A DNA stretch of 64,000 nt, from contig NZ_JAIZZH010000002.1 of NCBI RefSeq assembly GCF_020421205.1, positions 744,001 to 808,000 on the forward strand, in the 5' to 3' direction. The notes under the pieces are model-generated. The model was not told the DNA's origin, did no database searches, and was given only the letters and a program-made list of their open reading frames with translations. Below, piece after piece: positions 9,116-18,692 of the stretch. The position numbers and the translations under genes are program-made. Source of the DNA: Hymenobacter pini (lineage in GTDB: Bacteria > Bacteroidota > Bacteroidia > Cytophagales > Hymenobacteraceae). Within the stretch, counting starts at the first letter, position 1, and each line of letters opens with the position of its first letter.

Positions 9116-12100
9116 ATGCACACAACTTTACTGCGCACGTGTCTGCTCCTGCTCGTGGCCTGGCTGGCAACCGTCTGCCCGGCGGCGGCCACTCACTTGC
9201 TGGGCGGCGAAATGAACTACAAGTACCTGGATGCCAATGGCCCGGCCACGGCCCCGTTTCGCTATCAGGTAACGGTAACGGTGTACCTGAACAAGGAGGC
9301 CGGCTCCGTAGCTCCGGACGGGCGGCCCTCGGTAGATATTTCGTTCTTCAATAAGTCGCAGGGCGGGGCCCGGATTTCGACCATTACGGTTCCCCGCACC
9401 AGCTTTATTGAGATTACGCCGCCTTCGCCCGGCGGCTGCACATTGCCCAACAGCCAGCCCCCCCGCGTGACGCTGGCTAAGTACATCACCATCGTCAACC
9501 TGCCCCTGTCGTTTGACGGCTATTATGCCGTGTACACTGATGTGGCCCGCAACACCGATGTAACAAACCTGCAGAACCCCGGCGGCACCAACATGACGCT
9601 GTACACGGAAATGGCCCCGCCGCTGTTGCCGAACACGTCGCCGGTTTTCTCGGATACGGCCGTGGCTGTTATCTGCCAGGGTGATACCAGCATCCTGCTC
9701 AACAACGCCTACGACGCCGACGGGGACCGGCTGATTTACTCTTTTGGGACGCCGTACCAGGGCGGGGTACCGTTTGGCAGTTTCACACCGCCCCCACCTT
9801 CTGTCAATTATGCTCAGGGATACAGCGTAACGCGGCCATTTGGCACAACACCGGGCAACTACGCGGCCCTGAATGCCAGTACCGGTCTGAGCTACTACGC
9901 GGCTCCTAACCAAGGGAAATACGTGGTGGCCGTGGATGTGAAGGAGTACCGTACCATCAACGGCCGGGAAATTCTGGTGGGTACCACCCGGCGGGATATT
10001 CAGTTGGTGGCGAGGCCCTGCCAGCCCAATAAGCCCCCGGTGTTTACGCCTCCTTCGGTGGCCGTGAAGGAGTTTTCGGTGGAGGAAGGGCGCATCCTCT
10101 CGTTTGCCGTCACCTCTACCGACCCGGAAGGCAAATCCTTAACTATGAAGGTCAACAGTCCGCTGCTGGATGGGAGCGGACCGTTCGATTTCAGCGTGAA
10201 CGGCAACCAGGGCACAGTGCTGCCGGGCAGCCCCACGGGCAGCGCCTCCGTAACCGCTGTGGCCACGGTAACCGGCAATTTTGCCTTCAATACCCGCTGC
10301 GGCAATGCCCGCGCCACTCCGTACGATGTGGTGGTATCGGTGAGTGATAATACCTGCGGCAGCAAGACCATTTCGGAAATTTACCGCATTACCGTGACGC
10401 GGGCCGCCGGCCCCAACCGGATTCTGGGTGATACCGTGGTGTGCGACCGGACGCAACCGCTCACCTACATTGCGGCTGGTCCCTCGGCTAACTCGTACCG
10501 CTGGACGGTGCGGGGCGGTACCATTCAGGGCGACGGTACCGGCAGCTCGGTGCAGGTGCTGTGGGGAGCAGCGGGCACGGGTACCCTCACGCTGCGAGGG
10601 GTTTCGGCTCTGGGCTGCCCTACCGATTCGGTGCAGCGAACCATTGAGGTGCGGCCGGCCTCTACCCTAGCCGTTAGCCCCAACGTGAGCGTTTGTCCGG
10701 GCACCCCGGCTACCCTCACGGCCAGCGGCGGGCAGAACTATACCTGGACCAGCAGCAGTGGTCAAACCTTCTCGGGCAGCGCCATTACCGTGACACCGCT
10801 GCAGACGACGACCTACACCGTGACCTCAACCGAAGGCGTGTGTAAAACCACCCGGCAGGTAACCGTAACGGTAAACCCGGCAGCGGTGGCTAATGCCGGT
10901 CAGGCCCAAACCACCTGCTCGGGTGTACCCGCTACGCTGGGCAGCCCTGCGCAAGCTGGTTATACGTATCAATGGTTCCCCGCCACGGGCCTGAGCAGCA
11001 CTACGGTGGCGCAGCCGGTATTCACGCTGGCCAACACCGGCACCGCACCCCAAACCTACACGTACACGCTCACCGCTACCACGGCCCAGGGCTGCTCGGC
11101 TACCAGCACCGTCACCATCACCGTAAACCAAGCGGCCGTAGCCAATGCCGGACCTGATCAGGCCGTGTGCTCGGGCACCCCAGTTTTGTTGGGCAGTGCG
11201 CCGGTAGCGGGGCAATCCTATCAATGGAGCCCGGCCACAGGCCTGAGCAGCGCCACCTCGGCCCAGCCGACGCTCACGCTTACCAACACTACCGGAAACA
11301 TTCAGGTATTCAGCTACGTGGTAACGGCCACCACAGCCCAGGGCTGCGTAGCCCGCGACACGGTGCGGGTGACCATCAATCCGGCCGCCGTGGCAAACGC
11401 CGGCAACAACCGCACCGTGTGCTCCGCCGAATCTACCGTACTGGGCAGCCCGGCATTGCCTGGGTACACGTACCAGTGGAACCCGGCCACCGGCCTGAGC
11501 AGCGCTACTCTGGCCCAGCCTACTTTCAGCCTGCCCAATACCGGTAACAGCCCCCAAACTTACACGTACACGCTCACGGCTACTACGGCCCAGGGCTGCG
11601 TAGCTACCAGCACGGTAACCATCACCGTAAACCCGGCAGCGGTGGCTAATGCCGGCCCCGACCAAGCCCTGTGTGACAAAAAACAGGTGACCATTGGTAC
11701 GGCGGCGCTGCCCGGCTACACCTACCAGTGGAGCCCTGCCGCTAACCTGAATAGCGCCACCACGGACCGGCCCGTATTCACGGCGCACAATACCACCCAG
11801 TCGCCGCTGGTGCTCACCTACGTGGTAACGGCTACTACCGGCCTGGGCTGCTCCGCCCGCGACACGGTGCGCATTACGGTGAACCCCCGGCCATTGCCCG
11901 ACAGCATCCAGGGCTCGACCTCCGTGTGCCCCACGGTACAAGGCGTGCAGTACAGCATCCGGAACCCGCGCAATGCCGCTTACCAATGGCAGGTAACGGG
12001 CGGCACCATTGCCAGCGGCCAAGGCACGCCCAGCATTACCGTTAACTGGGGCAGTGCTACCAGCTCGGCATCCGTTAAGGCTTTTCAGTTCAACTCGTTT

Positions 12101-13726
12101 GGCTGCTCCTCTGATACCGTGATATTGCCGGTGCGCATCAACCAGGTGCTGGCCACGCCGCGGCCTACGGGCCCCGTGCAAGTGTGCTTGGCCGATGGTC
12201 CTTTCACCTACCAGACGCAGTACACCAATGGCTCCCTCTATGGCTGGCAGATTGTGGGAGGCACGCAGGTAAGCACCAACTTGGCCTCAGTGCAAGTGCG
12301 CTTCACGCGCACGGGCCTGGCAAAGCTGGTAGTTACTGAATCGAGCAACCCGGCTGGCGGCATTTGCCGTGGCCAGAGTGACACGCTGTATGTGAACGTG
12401 CTGCCGTCCCCGGCCAGTAACCTTGCCATCAGCGGCCCCAGCCGAGTGTGCGCGGGCTCCGGCAACGTAGTTTTCTCGCTGCCAGGCGCAGCCAACTCTA
12501 CCTACGCCTTTACGCTGAACGGGGCCACGGTAGCCGGCTCTGGCAACACTCTGACGCTGCCCGTACCGGCCGCCAGCACCATACCGTACACCGTGACCAT
12601 TCGGGAAACCAATGCCAGCGGATGCGTGGGCCAACCCTACACTAAAACCTTCCTGGTAGTACCACCGCTGGCTATTACCGGTCCGGCCAGCTACTGCCCC
12701 GAAGCCCGTACTGGCCTCACATATTCAACGGCTGCACTCACTGGTGGTGTATATCAGTGGACGATTACGGGAGGCACCATTACTAGCGGACAGGGCACCA
12801 ACACCATTACTATTGATGTACCCGCCGGTTCGGCCAACGCCACGCTCAGCGTAACCGAAACCACCAGCCAGAGCTGCGGGGCCACGTTTACCATCCGGCC
12901 CGACAATGCTAGTGTGCAGCTGAGCACGGCCTCGGTAGATGCCGCCAGCCAGGACCGCAGCATCACGCTGGCCCTGCAAGTGCCCAACAACACGGGCAAC
13001 GGCAACCGGGTGCAGATTCTGCGCCGCGACGCCGGCAGCACCGGGGCCTACACCCCGGTGGGCAACGTGGCCAACACCGCTACTTCTTTTACCGATAACA
13101 CGGTGGATGCCGACAGCAAAGCCTACCAGTACCAGCTCAACCTGACCAACGCCTGCGGCACCGTGCTGAGCAGCCAGACCCACACCACCATCCTCACCAC
13201 CACCACCGCTACCCAAAGCACTGGGGGGCGCAACGTGGGCCAGGCCCAGGTGACGTGGACGGCCTACCAGGGCTTTCCGGTGCAGCAGTACCGCGTGAGC
13301 CGCGTGGCCGACAACGGCTCGGCCGAGCTGGTGGCCACAGTAAGCGGCAGCACGTTGAGCCTGGCGCTGCCCAGCAGCACGGCCGGGTTTAACCAATGTT
13401 TCCGGGTGCAGGCAGTGAGTACCGATGCTACGGCCCGCATTTCCGCCTCCAACGATGCCTGCGTCAGCTTCGACAATAAGCTGGGCTTTTACAACATCAT
13501 CACCCCCAACGGCGACGGCAAGAACGACGTGCTCTACATCGACAACGTGCTGCTCTACCCGCGCAACACGCTCACCATCTTCAACCGCTGGGGCAAGCAG
13601 GTGTACGAAACCCGCAACTACCGCAACGACTACGACGGCCGCGAGCAGGCGCAGGGCATGTACTATTACTTCTTCCAGCTGGAGGATGGCACCCGTTACA
13701 AAGGCTGGTTTGAGATTGTCCGCTAG
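9116..13726 (+). CDS. Large secreted PKD/Ig-repeat protein with type B (gliding-type) T9SS sorting domain
   Basis: The 1536-residue surface protein has a signal peptide (LLLLVAWLATVCPAAA), then a region beginning THLLGGEMNYKYL that is common in Bacteroidota surface proteins. A long array of Ig/PKD-like modules follows, including four tandem 84-residue repeats. The end, ITPNGDGKNDVLYIDN ... LTIFNRWGKQVYE ... GMYYYFFQLEDG, is the gliding-motility-associated C-terminal (type B) domain that directs type IX secretion. It is probably an adhesin or gliding-related surface filament protein. It follows the GEVED/PKD gene by 70 bp and may be co-expressed. A hairpin with a T-run lies just after the stop. 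Confidence 0.9.
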   Translation: MHTTLLRTCLLLLVAWLATVCPAAATHLLGGEMNYKYLDANGPATAPFRYQVTVTVYLNKEAGSVAPDGRPSVDISFFNKSQGGARISTITVPRTSFIEITPPSPGGCTLPNSQPPRVTLAKYITIVNLPLSFDGYYAVYTDVARNTDVTNLQNPGGTNMTLYTEMAPPLLPNTSPVFSDTAVAVICQGDTSILLNNAYDADGDRLIYSFGTPYQGGVPFGSFTPPPPSVNYAQGYSVTRPFGTTPGNYAALNASTGLSYYAAPNQGKYVVAVDVKEYRTINGREILVGTTRRDIQLVARPCQPNKPPVFTPPSVAVKEFSVEEGRILSFAVTSTDPEGKSLTMKVNSPLLDGSGPFDFSVNGNQGTVLPGSPTGSASVTAVATVTGNFAFNTRCGNARATPYDVVVSVSDNTCGSKTISEIYRITVTRAAGPNRILGDTVVCDRTQPLTYIAAGPSANSYRWTVRGGTIQGDGTGSSVQVLWGAAGTGTLTLRGVSALGCPTDSVQRTIEVRPASTLAVSPNVSVCPGTPATLTASGGQNYTWTSSSGQTFSGSAITVTPLQTTTYTVTSTEGVCKTTRQVTVTVNPAAVANAGQAQTTCSGVPATLGSPAQAGYTYQWFPATGLSSTTVAQPVFTLANTGTAPQTYTYTLTATTAQGCSATSTVTITVNQAAVANAGPDQAVCSGTPVLLGSAPVAGQSYQWSPATGLSSATSAQPTLTLTNTTGNIQVFSYVVTATTAQGCVARDTVRVTINPAAVANAGNNRTVCSAESTVLGSPALPGYTYQWNPATGLSSATLAQPTFSLPNTGNSPQTYTYTLTATTAQGCVATSTVTITVNPAAVANAGPDQALCDKKQVTIGTAALPGYTYQWSPAANLNSATTDRPVFTAHNTTQSPLVLTYVVTATTGLGCSARDTVRITVNPRPLPDSIQGSTSVCPTVQGVQYSIRNPRNAAYQWQVTGGTIASGQGTPSITVNWGSATSSASVKAFQFNSFGCSSDTVILPVRINQVLATPRPTGPVQVCLADGPFTYQTQYTNGSLYGWQIVGGTQVSTNLASVQVRFTRTGLAKLVVTESSNPAGGICRGQSDTLYVNVLPSPASNLAISGPSRVCAGSGNVVFSLPGAANSTYAFTLNGATVAGSGNTLTLPVPAASTIPYTVTIRETNASGCVGQPYTKTFLVVPPLAITGPASYCPEARTGLTYSTAALTGGVYQWTITGGTITSGQGTNTITIDVPAGSANATLSVTETTSQSCGATFTIRPDNASVQLSTASVDAASQDRSITLALQVPNNTGNGNRVQILRRDAGSTGAYTPVGNVANTATSFTDNTVDADSKAYQYQLNLTNACGTVLSSQTHTTILTTTTATQSTGGRNVGQAQVTWTAYQGFPVQQYRVSRVADNGSAELVATVSGSTLSLALPSSTAGFNQCFRVQAVSTDATARISASNDACVSFDNKLGFYNIITPNGDGKNDVLYIDNVLLYPRNTLTIFNRWGKQVYETRNYRNDYDGREQAQGMYYYFFQLEDGTRYKGWFEIVR
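10874..11881 (+). repeat. Four tandem 252-bp coding repeats
   Basis: Units start at 10874, 11126, 11378 and 11630, and each is exactly 252 bp (84 codons). Each unit begins N-x-A-A-V-A-N-A-G, has YQW.PATGLSS (or YQWSPAANLNS) in the middle and ends TATTAQGC... (or TATTGLGC) with a TV strand. Units 1 and 3 are the most alike at DNA level. This is module duplication inside the large adhesin-like gene. Confidence 0.85.
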
Positions 13727-13749
13727 CACACACTAACCACCGGCGAAAG

Positions 13750-13782
13750 GCCGTTCGGAATGCATCCGGGCGGCCTTTTTCG
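13750..13782 (+). terminator. Terminator after the large surface-protein gene
   Basis: AAAGGCCG and CGGCCTTTTT bracket a 17-base loop 20 bases past the stop codon, followed by CGTTTAT. It is a plausible intrinsic terminator before the esterase-like gene. Confidence 0.6.
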
Positions 13783-13805
13783 TTTATCCTTAGTTTATTT
13801 TGTTG

Positions 13806-16133
13806 ATGCGGCATCTGTATCTGCTTCTGTTACTGGCCTGGCTACCGCTCAGCGGCTCCGCACAGGCCAGGCTCAATCTGAATTTTGAACCCGATGCCAA
13901 CCACCATCAGCCGCTGTTGCTGTGGCAGGCTCGCCTGCCTCCCCAGCCCAACCCGCTACTTCGGCTTGATTCTCTGACCAGCGCCGCCAGCGGCCGGGGC
14001 AGCCTGCTGGTGGATATGAGTACGGCCGAGGAACCCGTGGGTGGGGCCGTGTACACCAGCATTCTGTCTCTCGATTCGTTGCGGGGCCAGACCGTTACCA
14101 TCAGCGGGCAGCTGCGCACCCGGCAGTTCCGCGGCAAGGCCTTCCTGTACGCCCACGCCCAATCAAACACCGCGGGCGAGAACCTAGCTAGTAACGATGA
14201 CTTCAATTCGCCCGCCCTGCCCCTGAATTCGGATTGGCACCGCGTCCAGATTCAGCTGCCCGTACCGGCTGGGGCCGCCAGCTTGCTGCTGGGCCTGCGC
14301 TTTTATGGTCAGGGCCGGGTGTGGCTGGATGATGTGCGCGTAGAACGGGGACCCGGCCAGCACTACCACGATGCGCCGCTGCCGGGCACCGAGCCATTGC
14401 TGCTAAGCGCCGCCGCCCGTCAGGCCAATTGGGATTTTGAGCGCCCCCCGGTCCGGCTGGCTACCCCGGGGTACCGCCTGGAGTCAGACCCCACCAACCC
14501 CGCCCACGGCCGCGCCAGCTGGCGCGTGGAGCCTACCGCACCGGCCGCAGCTGCTTACGCCTATCTGGGCCAGGTGCCGTTGGATTCTACTGTGCGGGGC
14601 AAGTTGTTGGTGGTGCAAGGCCAGCTTCGCTACGCGGCTCCTACGCCTGCCCCAGCGCTATACTACACGCTGCTGGCCGAATCGGGTGGGGCGGAAGGCC
14701 GACGCGGTGCCCGAGGACCGTTGCGGGAAGTACCACTGCCGGCCAGCAACGGCACGCCTGCTACCTGGCGGCTATTCCGGGTAGAATTACCCACCACCTG
14801 GAACGACTATTACACCCAGCTGGTGCTGGGCCTGCACCTGCAGGGAGCGGGCCCGGTAGGCATTGATAACCTGCAGATTCTGGTGGATGGTAAAGCCTAC
14901 GTGCCGCCGCCCGACCCCGCCGCGCCGCCCGTGCCTACCCCCGCCGAATTGGCCTGGCTCCGGCAAGCTGCCACTCCGCTGCGCACCGCCCTGCCCGACG
15001 GCGGTGATACCAAAGACCTGGCCGCTATAGGCACCCTGACAAGCAAGGCGCAGGTTATTGGGCTGGGTGAAACCACCTACGGCTCCCGGGAAATTGCCCA
15101 GCTCCGGGCCCGACTTTGCCGGTACCTGGTGGAGCAGAAAGGCGTGCGCACGTTGGTGCTCGAAACCGATGCCGCCACTTGCTTGGCTCTGAACTCCTAC
15201 CTGCAACTGGGCGAGGGTGACCCGCGTCAGCTGGTGCAAGCCCTGGGCTCCTATAATTCCTCCGAAACGCTGGCCCTGGTGCAATGGCTCCGCGCCTACA
15301 ATGTCCGCTCAACCGCTCCGGTGCAGGTGTGGGGCTTGGAATGCCAACAGCCTACGGCCTTGGCGACGATGCTGCAGGAGCTGTTACCGGAGCACGCCAC
15401 CGGTTTGCGCACGCAATTGCGGGACCTGGGTCAGCAGGTGCAGCAGCTCTCCACGGCTGGTATCCGCCTGAATCCGTTCACGGAGCCCGGCGCCAACGAT
15501 GCCCGCCTGACGGCCGTCCGCGCAGCTTTGCAACAGCTGCGCACGGTGCTGGATGAGCACAACCGCCTGCGCAGCCCCCTTCTGCTACCCGACGACGCCC
15601 TGTTGCGCCACGGGCTGCAGTTTCTGGAGCAGTTTGCTGAGTACACCACCCTCGACCCTGAGCTGGCCGACCGGTACCGCGCGAACCTTCGCGCCGAAAA
15701 TGTGTACTGGCTGCAGCAACAAGCCCCCGGCCAGCGCCTCGTGCTACTGGCCCACAACAACGTGCTGGCAGCTACGGAGGGTACCGGCCAGCGGCTGCGG
15801 GCCACCTATGGTCCGGCGTATGTAGGCATCGGCACAGCGTTTGGAGCGGGTAGCTTCCGTGCTGGTACTACTGGAAGCAGCCCACAAACCGTGGCAGCCA
15901 CTCCCGCTACACCGGGCAGCTACGAGGCCTATTTTCAGACGGCCGGGCTGCCCCTCTCCTTCCTGAACCTGCGCCCGGTAACGCTGACGGCGGGCACGCA
16001 GTGGCTGCACCAGAACCTGTTACTGCGCGACGTGGGAGTTTCCGCTTCTCCAACTCAGTTTCTGCGCCACGACCTCCGACGCGAGTTCGATGCTGTACTG
16101 TATCTGCCCACTTCCTCCCCTACCGTCCCGTAG
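13806..16133 (+). CDS. Erythromycin-esterase-like protein with N-terminal carbohydrate-binding-like domains, active site altered
   Basis: The 775-residue exported protein has a signal peptide ending SGSAQA. The first 370 residues hold two beta-rich, jelly-roll-like domains (each with an LNFEPD/NWDFERP opening and a VWLDDVRVERG or VGIDNLQILVDG end). Residues 400-770 match the erythromycin esterase family: LGLGETTYGSRE, LETDAATCLALNSYLQ and LLAHNNVLAA. In active members the first motif is GE-x-THG with a catalytic His, 28 residues before an essential Glu. Here Tyr425 takes the His position and Glu453 is kept at the right distance. The second His of the HNxH motif is Val653. I infer loss of the classical activity, so a macrolide-resistance call is not supported. 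The ATG at 13806 is preferred over two TTG codons just before it. Confidence 0.8.
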   Translation: MRHLYLLLLLAWLPLSGSAQARLNLNFEPDANHHQPLLLWQARLPPQPNPLLRLDSLTSAASGRGSLLVDMSTAEEPVGGAVYTSILSLDSLRGQTVTISGQLRTRQFRGKAFLYAHAQSNTAGENLASNDDFNSPALPLNSDWHRVQIQLPVPAGAASLLLGLRFYGQGRVWLDDVRVERGPGQHYHDAPLPGTEPLLLSAAARQANWDFERPPVRLATPGYRLESDPTNPAHGRASWRVEPTAPAAAAYAYLGQVPLDSTVRGKLLVVQGQLRYAAPTPAPALYYTLLAESGGAEGRRGARGPLREVPLPASNGTPATWRLFRVELPTTWNDYYTQLVLGLHLQGAGPVGIDNLQILVDGKAYVPPPDPAAPPVPTPAELAWLRQAATPLRTALPDGGDTKDLAAIGTLTSKAQVIGLGETTYGSREIAQLRARLCRYLVEQKGVRTLVLETDAATCLALNSYLQLGEGDPRQLVQALGSYNSSETLALVQWLRAYNVRSTAPVQVWGLECQQPTALATMLQELLPEHATGLRTQLRDLGQQVQQLSTAGIRLNPFTEPGANDARLTAVRAALQQLRTVLDEHNRLRSPLLLPDDALLRHGLQFLEQFAEYTTLDPELADRYRANLRAENVYWLQQQAPGQRLVLLAHNNVLAATEGTGQRLRATYGPAYVGIGTAFGAGSFRAGTTGSSPQTVAATPATPGSYEAYFQTAGLPLSFLNLRPVTLTAGTQWLHQNLLLRDVGVSASPTQFLRHDLRREFDAVLYLPTSSPTVP

Positions 16134-16145
16134 CGTCTGCAGCAC

Positions 16146-16176
16146 TTGTACCCCGGAGCTGTGCTCCGGGGTACAA
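16146..16176 (+). terminator. Perfect 14-bp stem-loop after the esterase-like gene
   Basis: TTGTACCCCGGAGC (16146-16159), loop TGT, GCTCCGGGGTACAA (16163-16176). No T-run follows, so it may be a dispersed palindromic repeat as well as, or instead of, a transcription end. Confidence 0.55.
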
Positions 16177-16227
16177 CTTCGGGAGGAACGAATCGGCACA
16201 AGCTGAGTAATCCGCCTAATCTCTGAT

Positions 16228-16235
16228 TACCTTTG
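16228..16235 (+). promoter_or_regulatory. -7 promoter element just before rlmD
   Basis: TACCTTTG matches the Bacteroidota -7 consensus TAnnTTTG exactly and ends 5 bases before the GTG start. The transcript would be leaderless or nearly so. No clear -33 TTG is seen at the usual distance. Confidence 0.5.
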
Positions 16236-16240
16236 CCGCC

Positions 16241-17656
16241 GTGAGTAAAGCAGCTAAAAAACTTCCGGCGGAGGCGCTCCGCAATATTGAGATTCAGGAC
16301 ATGGTGGCCGAGGGCAAATGCATCGTCCGCCACGAGAACCTGGTAATTTTTGTGACGCAGGTGGCCCCCGGCGACGTGGTGGACCTGCGCATCACCCGCA
16401 GCAAAAAGAACTTCCTGGAAGCCGTGCCCACGCACTTCCACAAGTACTCGGAGCTGCGCGTGCAGCCCTTCTGCGAGCATTTCGGCGTGTGCGGGGGCTG
16501 CAAGTGGCAGCACATCGGCTACGAAACCCAGCTTCGCTTTAAGCAGCAGCAGGTAGAAGACACCTTGCAGCGCATTGGCAAGGTGGAAATTCCCCAGGTG
16601 CTGCCCATCCAGGGCTCGCCCCAGCAAACCTACTACCGCAACAAGCTGGAGTACACCTTCAGCTTCATGGGCTGGCTGACGGAAGAACAGATCAAGGACG
16701 ACACCACGCAGTACGACCGGCGCGTGCTGGGCTTCCACACGCCCGCCCGCTTCGATAAAATCATCGACGTAAACCACTGCTGGCTGCAGCCCGACCCCAG
16801 CAACCAGATTCGCCTGGCCATCCGGGACTACGCCCGCGAGAACATGCTGCGCTTCGGCAACATCATCAAGCAAACCGGGCTGCTGCGCAACCTCATCATC
16901 CGTACGGCCGCCAGCACCGGCGAGCTGATGGTGATTCTGCAGTGCTACCGCCAGCACCAGGCCATTGAGCCCCTGCTGGACTACATCTACGAGCGGTTCC
17001 CACAGATTACCTCCCTCAACTACGTGCTCAACGACAAGGGCAACGAAACCTTCCACGACCTGGAGGTGGTGTGCTACAAAGGCAAGCCCTACATCGAGGA
17101 GGAAATGGAAGGTCTGCGCTTCCGCGTGGGGCCCAAGTCGTTCTACCAGACCAACTCCGAAGGAGCCTACAACCTCTACAAAATCACCCGCGACTTTGCC
17201 CAGCTGACGGGCACCGAGTTGGTGTACGACCTCTACACCGGGGCCGGCACCATTGCCAACTTCGTGTCGCGGCAGGCGCGCCACGTGGTGGGCGTGGAGT
17301 ACGTGGAGCAGGCCGTGGCCGATGCCCGCGTGAACTCCGAAATCAACGGCACCACCAACACCGAGTTCTACGCCGGTGATATGAAGGACGTGCTCAACGC
17401 TGAGTTCATTGAGAAGCACGGCCGCCCCGACGTGGTCATCACCGACCCGCCCCGCGCCGGCATGCACGAAGACGTGGTGCAGCGCCTCCTGGAAATGCGC
17501 GCCCCCCGCATCGTGTACGTGAGCTGCAACCCCGCCACCCAAGCCCGCGACTTGGAACTGCTGGACACTGCCTATAAGGTGGTGAAAGTGCAACCCGTGG
17601 ACATGTTCCCCCACACCCACCACGTGGAGAATGTGGTGCTGCTGGAGTTGAAGTAA
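16241..17656 (+). CDS. rlmD: 23S rRNA (uracil-C5)-methyltransferase, RlmD/RumA family
   Basis: The 471-residue enzyme methylates C5 of a uracil in 23S rRNA using S-adenosylmethionine. It has an N-terminal TRAM-like RNA-binding region and an iron-sulfur cysteine cluster (FCEHFGVCGGCKWQH). The SAM-binding motif is DLYTGAGTIANFV. The catalytic region has TDPPRAGMH and the nucleophile Cys in YVSCNPATQARDL. The start is GTG at 16241; a TACCTTTG promoter box lies directly upstream. RlmD is the best guess, but a paralogue such as RlmCD cannot be excluded by eye. Three small unknown genes follow closely on the same strand. Confidence 0.92.
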   Translation: MSKAAKKLPAEALRNIEIQDMVAEGKCIVRHENLVIFVTQVAPGDVVDLRITRSKKNFLEAVPTHFHKYSELRVQPFCEHFGVCGGCKWQHIGYETQLRFKQQQVEDTLQRIGKVEIPQVLPIQGSPQQTYYRNKLEYTFSFMGWLTEEQIKDDTTQYDRRVLGFHTPARFDKIIDVNHCWLQPDPSNQIRLAIRDYARENMLRFGNIIKQTGLLRNLIIRTAASTGELMVILQCYRQHQAIEPLLDYIYERFPQITSLNYVLNDKGNETFHDLEVVCYKGKPYIEEEMEGLRFRVGPKSFYQTNSEGAYNLYKITRDFAQLTGTELVYDLYTGAGTIANFVSRQARHVVGVEYVEQAVADARVNSEINGTTNTEFYAGDMKDVLNAEFIEKHGRPDVVITDPPRAGMHEDVVQRLLEMRAPRIVYVSCNPATQARDLELLDTAYKVVKVQPVDMFPHTHHVENVVLLELK

Positions 17657-17682
17657 TACTGACTGTGGCTGCCCATGAGCTG

Positions 17683-18042
17683 ATGTCTATTATCTGGCAG
17701 AACCAAGAAATTGGTGTTCTGCGGAACGTGGTGCCGGATATGTGGTATCTGGAAGGCGTTTGGGCTGGCAACAACAGTCCGGCGGCAAATTCCTTCGAAG
17801 CAGTAGCCAGGGCGTTGAACGCAAAGGCGATTTACAAAAACTTAGACAACGGAATAGAAGTGTGGTTACAGGATGATGAAGGCACCCTAACTGGCGCCGT
17901 TGTTCTTTCCTTGACTGAACCAAATATTCTATTTCTGCGAAGAATAACTAGCAGTTTACCTAATGGCCCCGCTAATCCAGCCATAAGTATTTTCAGTTCA
18001 ATTCTTCAAAAAATCACTGCTTTACTAACCCAACTGCGGTAA
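17683..18042 (+). CDS. Conserved-looking hypothetical protein (119 residues)
   Basis: This small soluble protein has no signal peptide. The opening IIWQNQEIGVLRNVVPDMWYLEGVWAG has the MWYLEG segment that I have seen in small Bacteroidota unknowns. I cannot assign a function. An in-frame GTG at 17665 would add six residues; the ATG at 17683 is preferred. It begins 26 bp after the rlmD stop, is noticeably more AT-rich than rlmD, and is followed at 12 bp by another small gene. Confidence 0.65.
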   Translation: MSIIWQNQEIGVLRNVVPDMWYLEGVWAGNNSPAANSFEAVARALNAKAIYKNLDNGIEVWLQDDEGTLTGAVVLSLTEPNILFLRRITSSLPNGPANPAISIFSSILQKITALLTQLR

Positions 18043-18054
18043 AAAGCTGACTAC

Positions 18055-18429
18055 ATGGACTACACCAACGACCCTGAACTGAACGGCAAATACTTGGGCA
18101 CCATCACCAAGGATTTTGCCACGGTATCGGATACGCTCAAGGAGGCCTCTTACCAAATTCGGAAGCGGGACATTTCCAAGTATCCCATCTTCATCTTTGC
18201 CCGGCAGGAGGTGCCGCTGGGCGGCCTGCTGGTGAATGCCGACGAACTGAATCTGGAGTGGCACGTGTTTGCCAGCTACCTCGAAATGCTGGTGCAACAG
18301 CGCGTCATCGGGCTGGAGAAGGTGGAGGACTTCCAGCAGACCTACAAAGACGCCGACGAGTACTGCTGCCTGTTCGTGCTGGATGAGGAGTTCACCAACT
18401 TTGTGTACGTGCCCTACCCGGAGGATTAA
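18055..18429 (+). CDS. Hypothetical cytoplasmic protein (124 residues)
   Basis: An acidic, mixed alpha/beta protein, beginning MDYTNDPELNGKYLG and ending with aromatic and acidic residues (FVYVPYPED). It has no signal peptide or membrane segment. I do not recognise a named family, though codon use and GC content fit the host. Its TAA stop overlaps the ATG of the next gene (TAATG), which implies translational coupling. Confidence 0.7.
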   Translation: MDYTNDPELNGKYLGTITKDFATVSDTLKEASYQIRKRDISKYPIFIFARQEVPLGGLLVNADELNLEWHVFASYLEMLVQQRVIGLEKVEDFQQTYKDADEYCCLFVLDEEFTNFVYVPYPED

Positions 18430-18692
18430 TGTATAGAATAGCTGTCTACGCGCTACTGTTATTCGCTGTAGTCTCATTAGTTACAGCTCGTTTGGATGGG
18501 GCAGCAGACGGCTATAATCTAATCGGGTTTCCTTTCCGATTTTATTCCAACACCAGCGGCAAATGCTACACCTGTAACAATTGGTTTCGGTTTGATCTAG
18601 TTCTTCTTGATTTAGCCTGTTGTATTCTAATTGTTCTGTTGATAGGCATCCTCATCAAGCTGATTGCTGATTCCAAAAAAGAACGGCGCTGA
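18429..18692 (+). CDS. Small two-helix membrane protein (87 residues)
   Basis: Two hydrophobic helices (about residues 4-20 and 55-80) flank a periplasmic or cytoplasmic loop with paired cysteines (GKCYTCNNW). The C-terminus is basic. No family is recognised. Its start overlaps the stop of the preceding gene, so the two are probably translated together. The gene is AT-rich, and its last codons form part of the terminator stem. Confidence 0.6.
   Translation: MYRIAVYALLLFAVVSLVTARLDGAADGYNLIGFPFRFYSNTSGKCYTCNNWFRFDLVLLDLACCILIVLLIGILIKLIADSKKERR

Noticed and set aside
10874..11881. Regular tandem repeats considered as a CRISPR array
   Set aside because: Units are 252 bp, in frame, and encode a repeating protein module. 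There are no short repeats with unique spacers and no cas genes.
10826..12181. 451-codon open frame on the - strand within the surface protein
   Set aside because: It is an antisense reading of the tandem 252-bp repeats.
13806..16133. Macrolide resistance gene call
   Set aside because: The family fold is visible, but the catalytic His of GExTHG is Tyr and the second His of HNxH is Val, so a resistance annotation would be misleading.
16055..17623. 522-codon open frame on the - strand opposite rlmD
   Set aside because: It is a His/Val-rich shadow of a clear rlmD gene.
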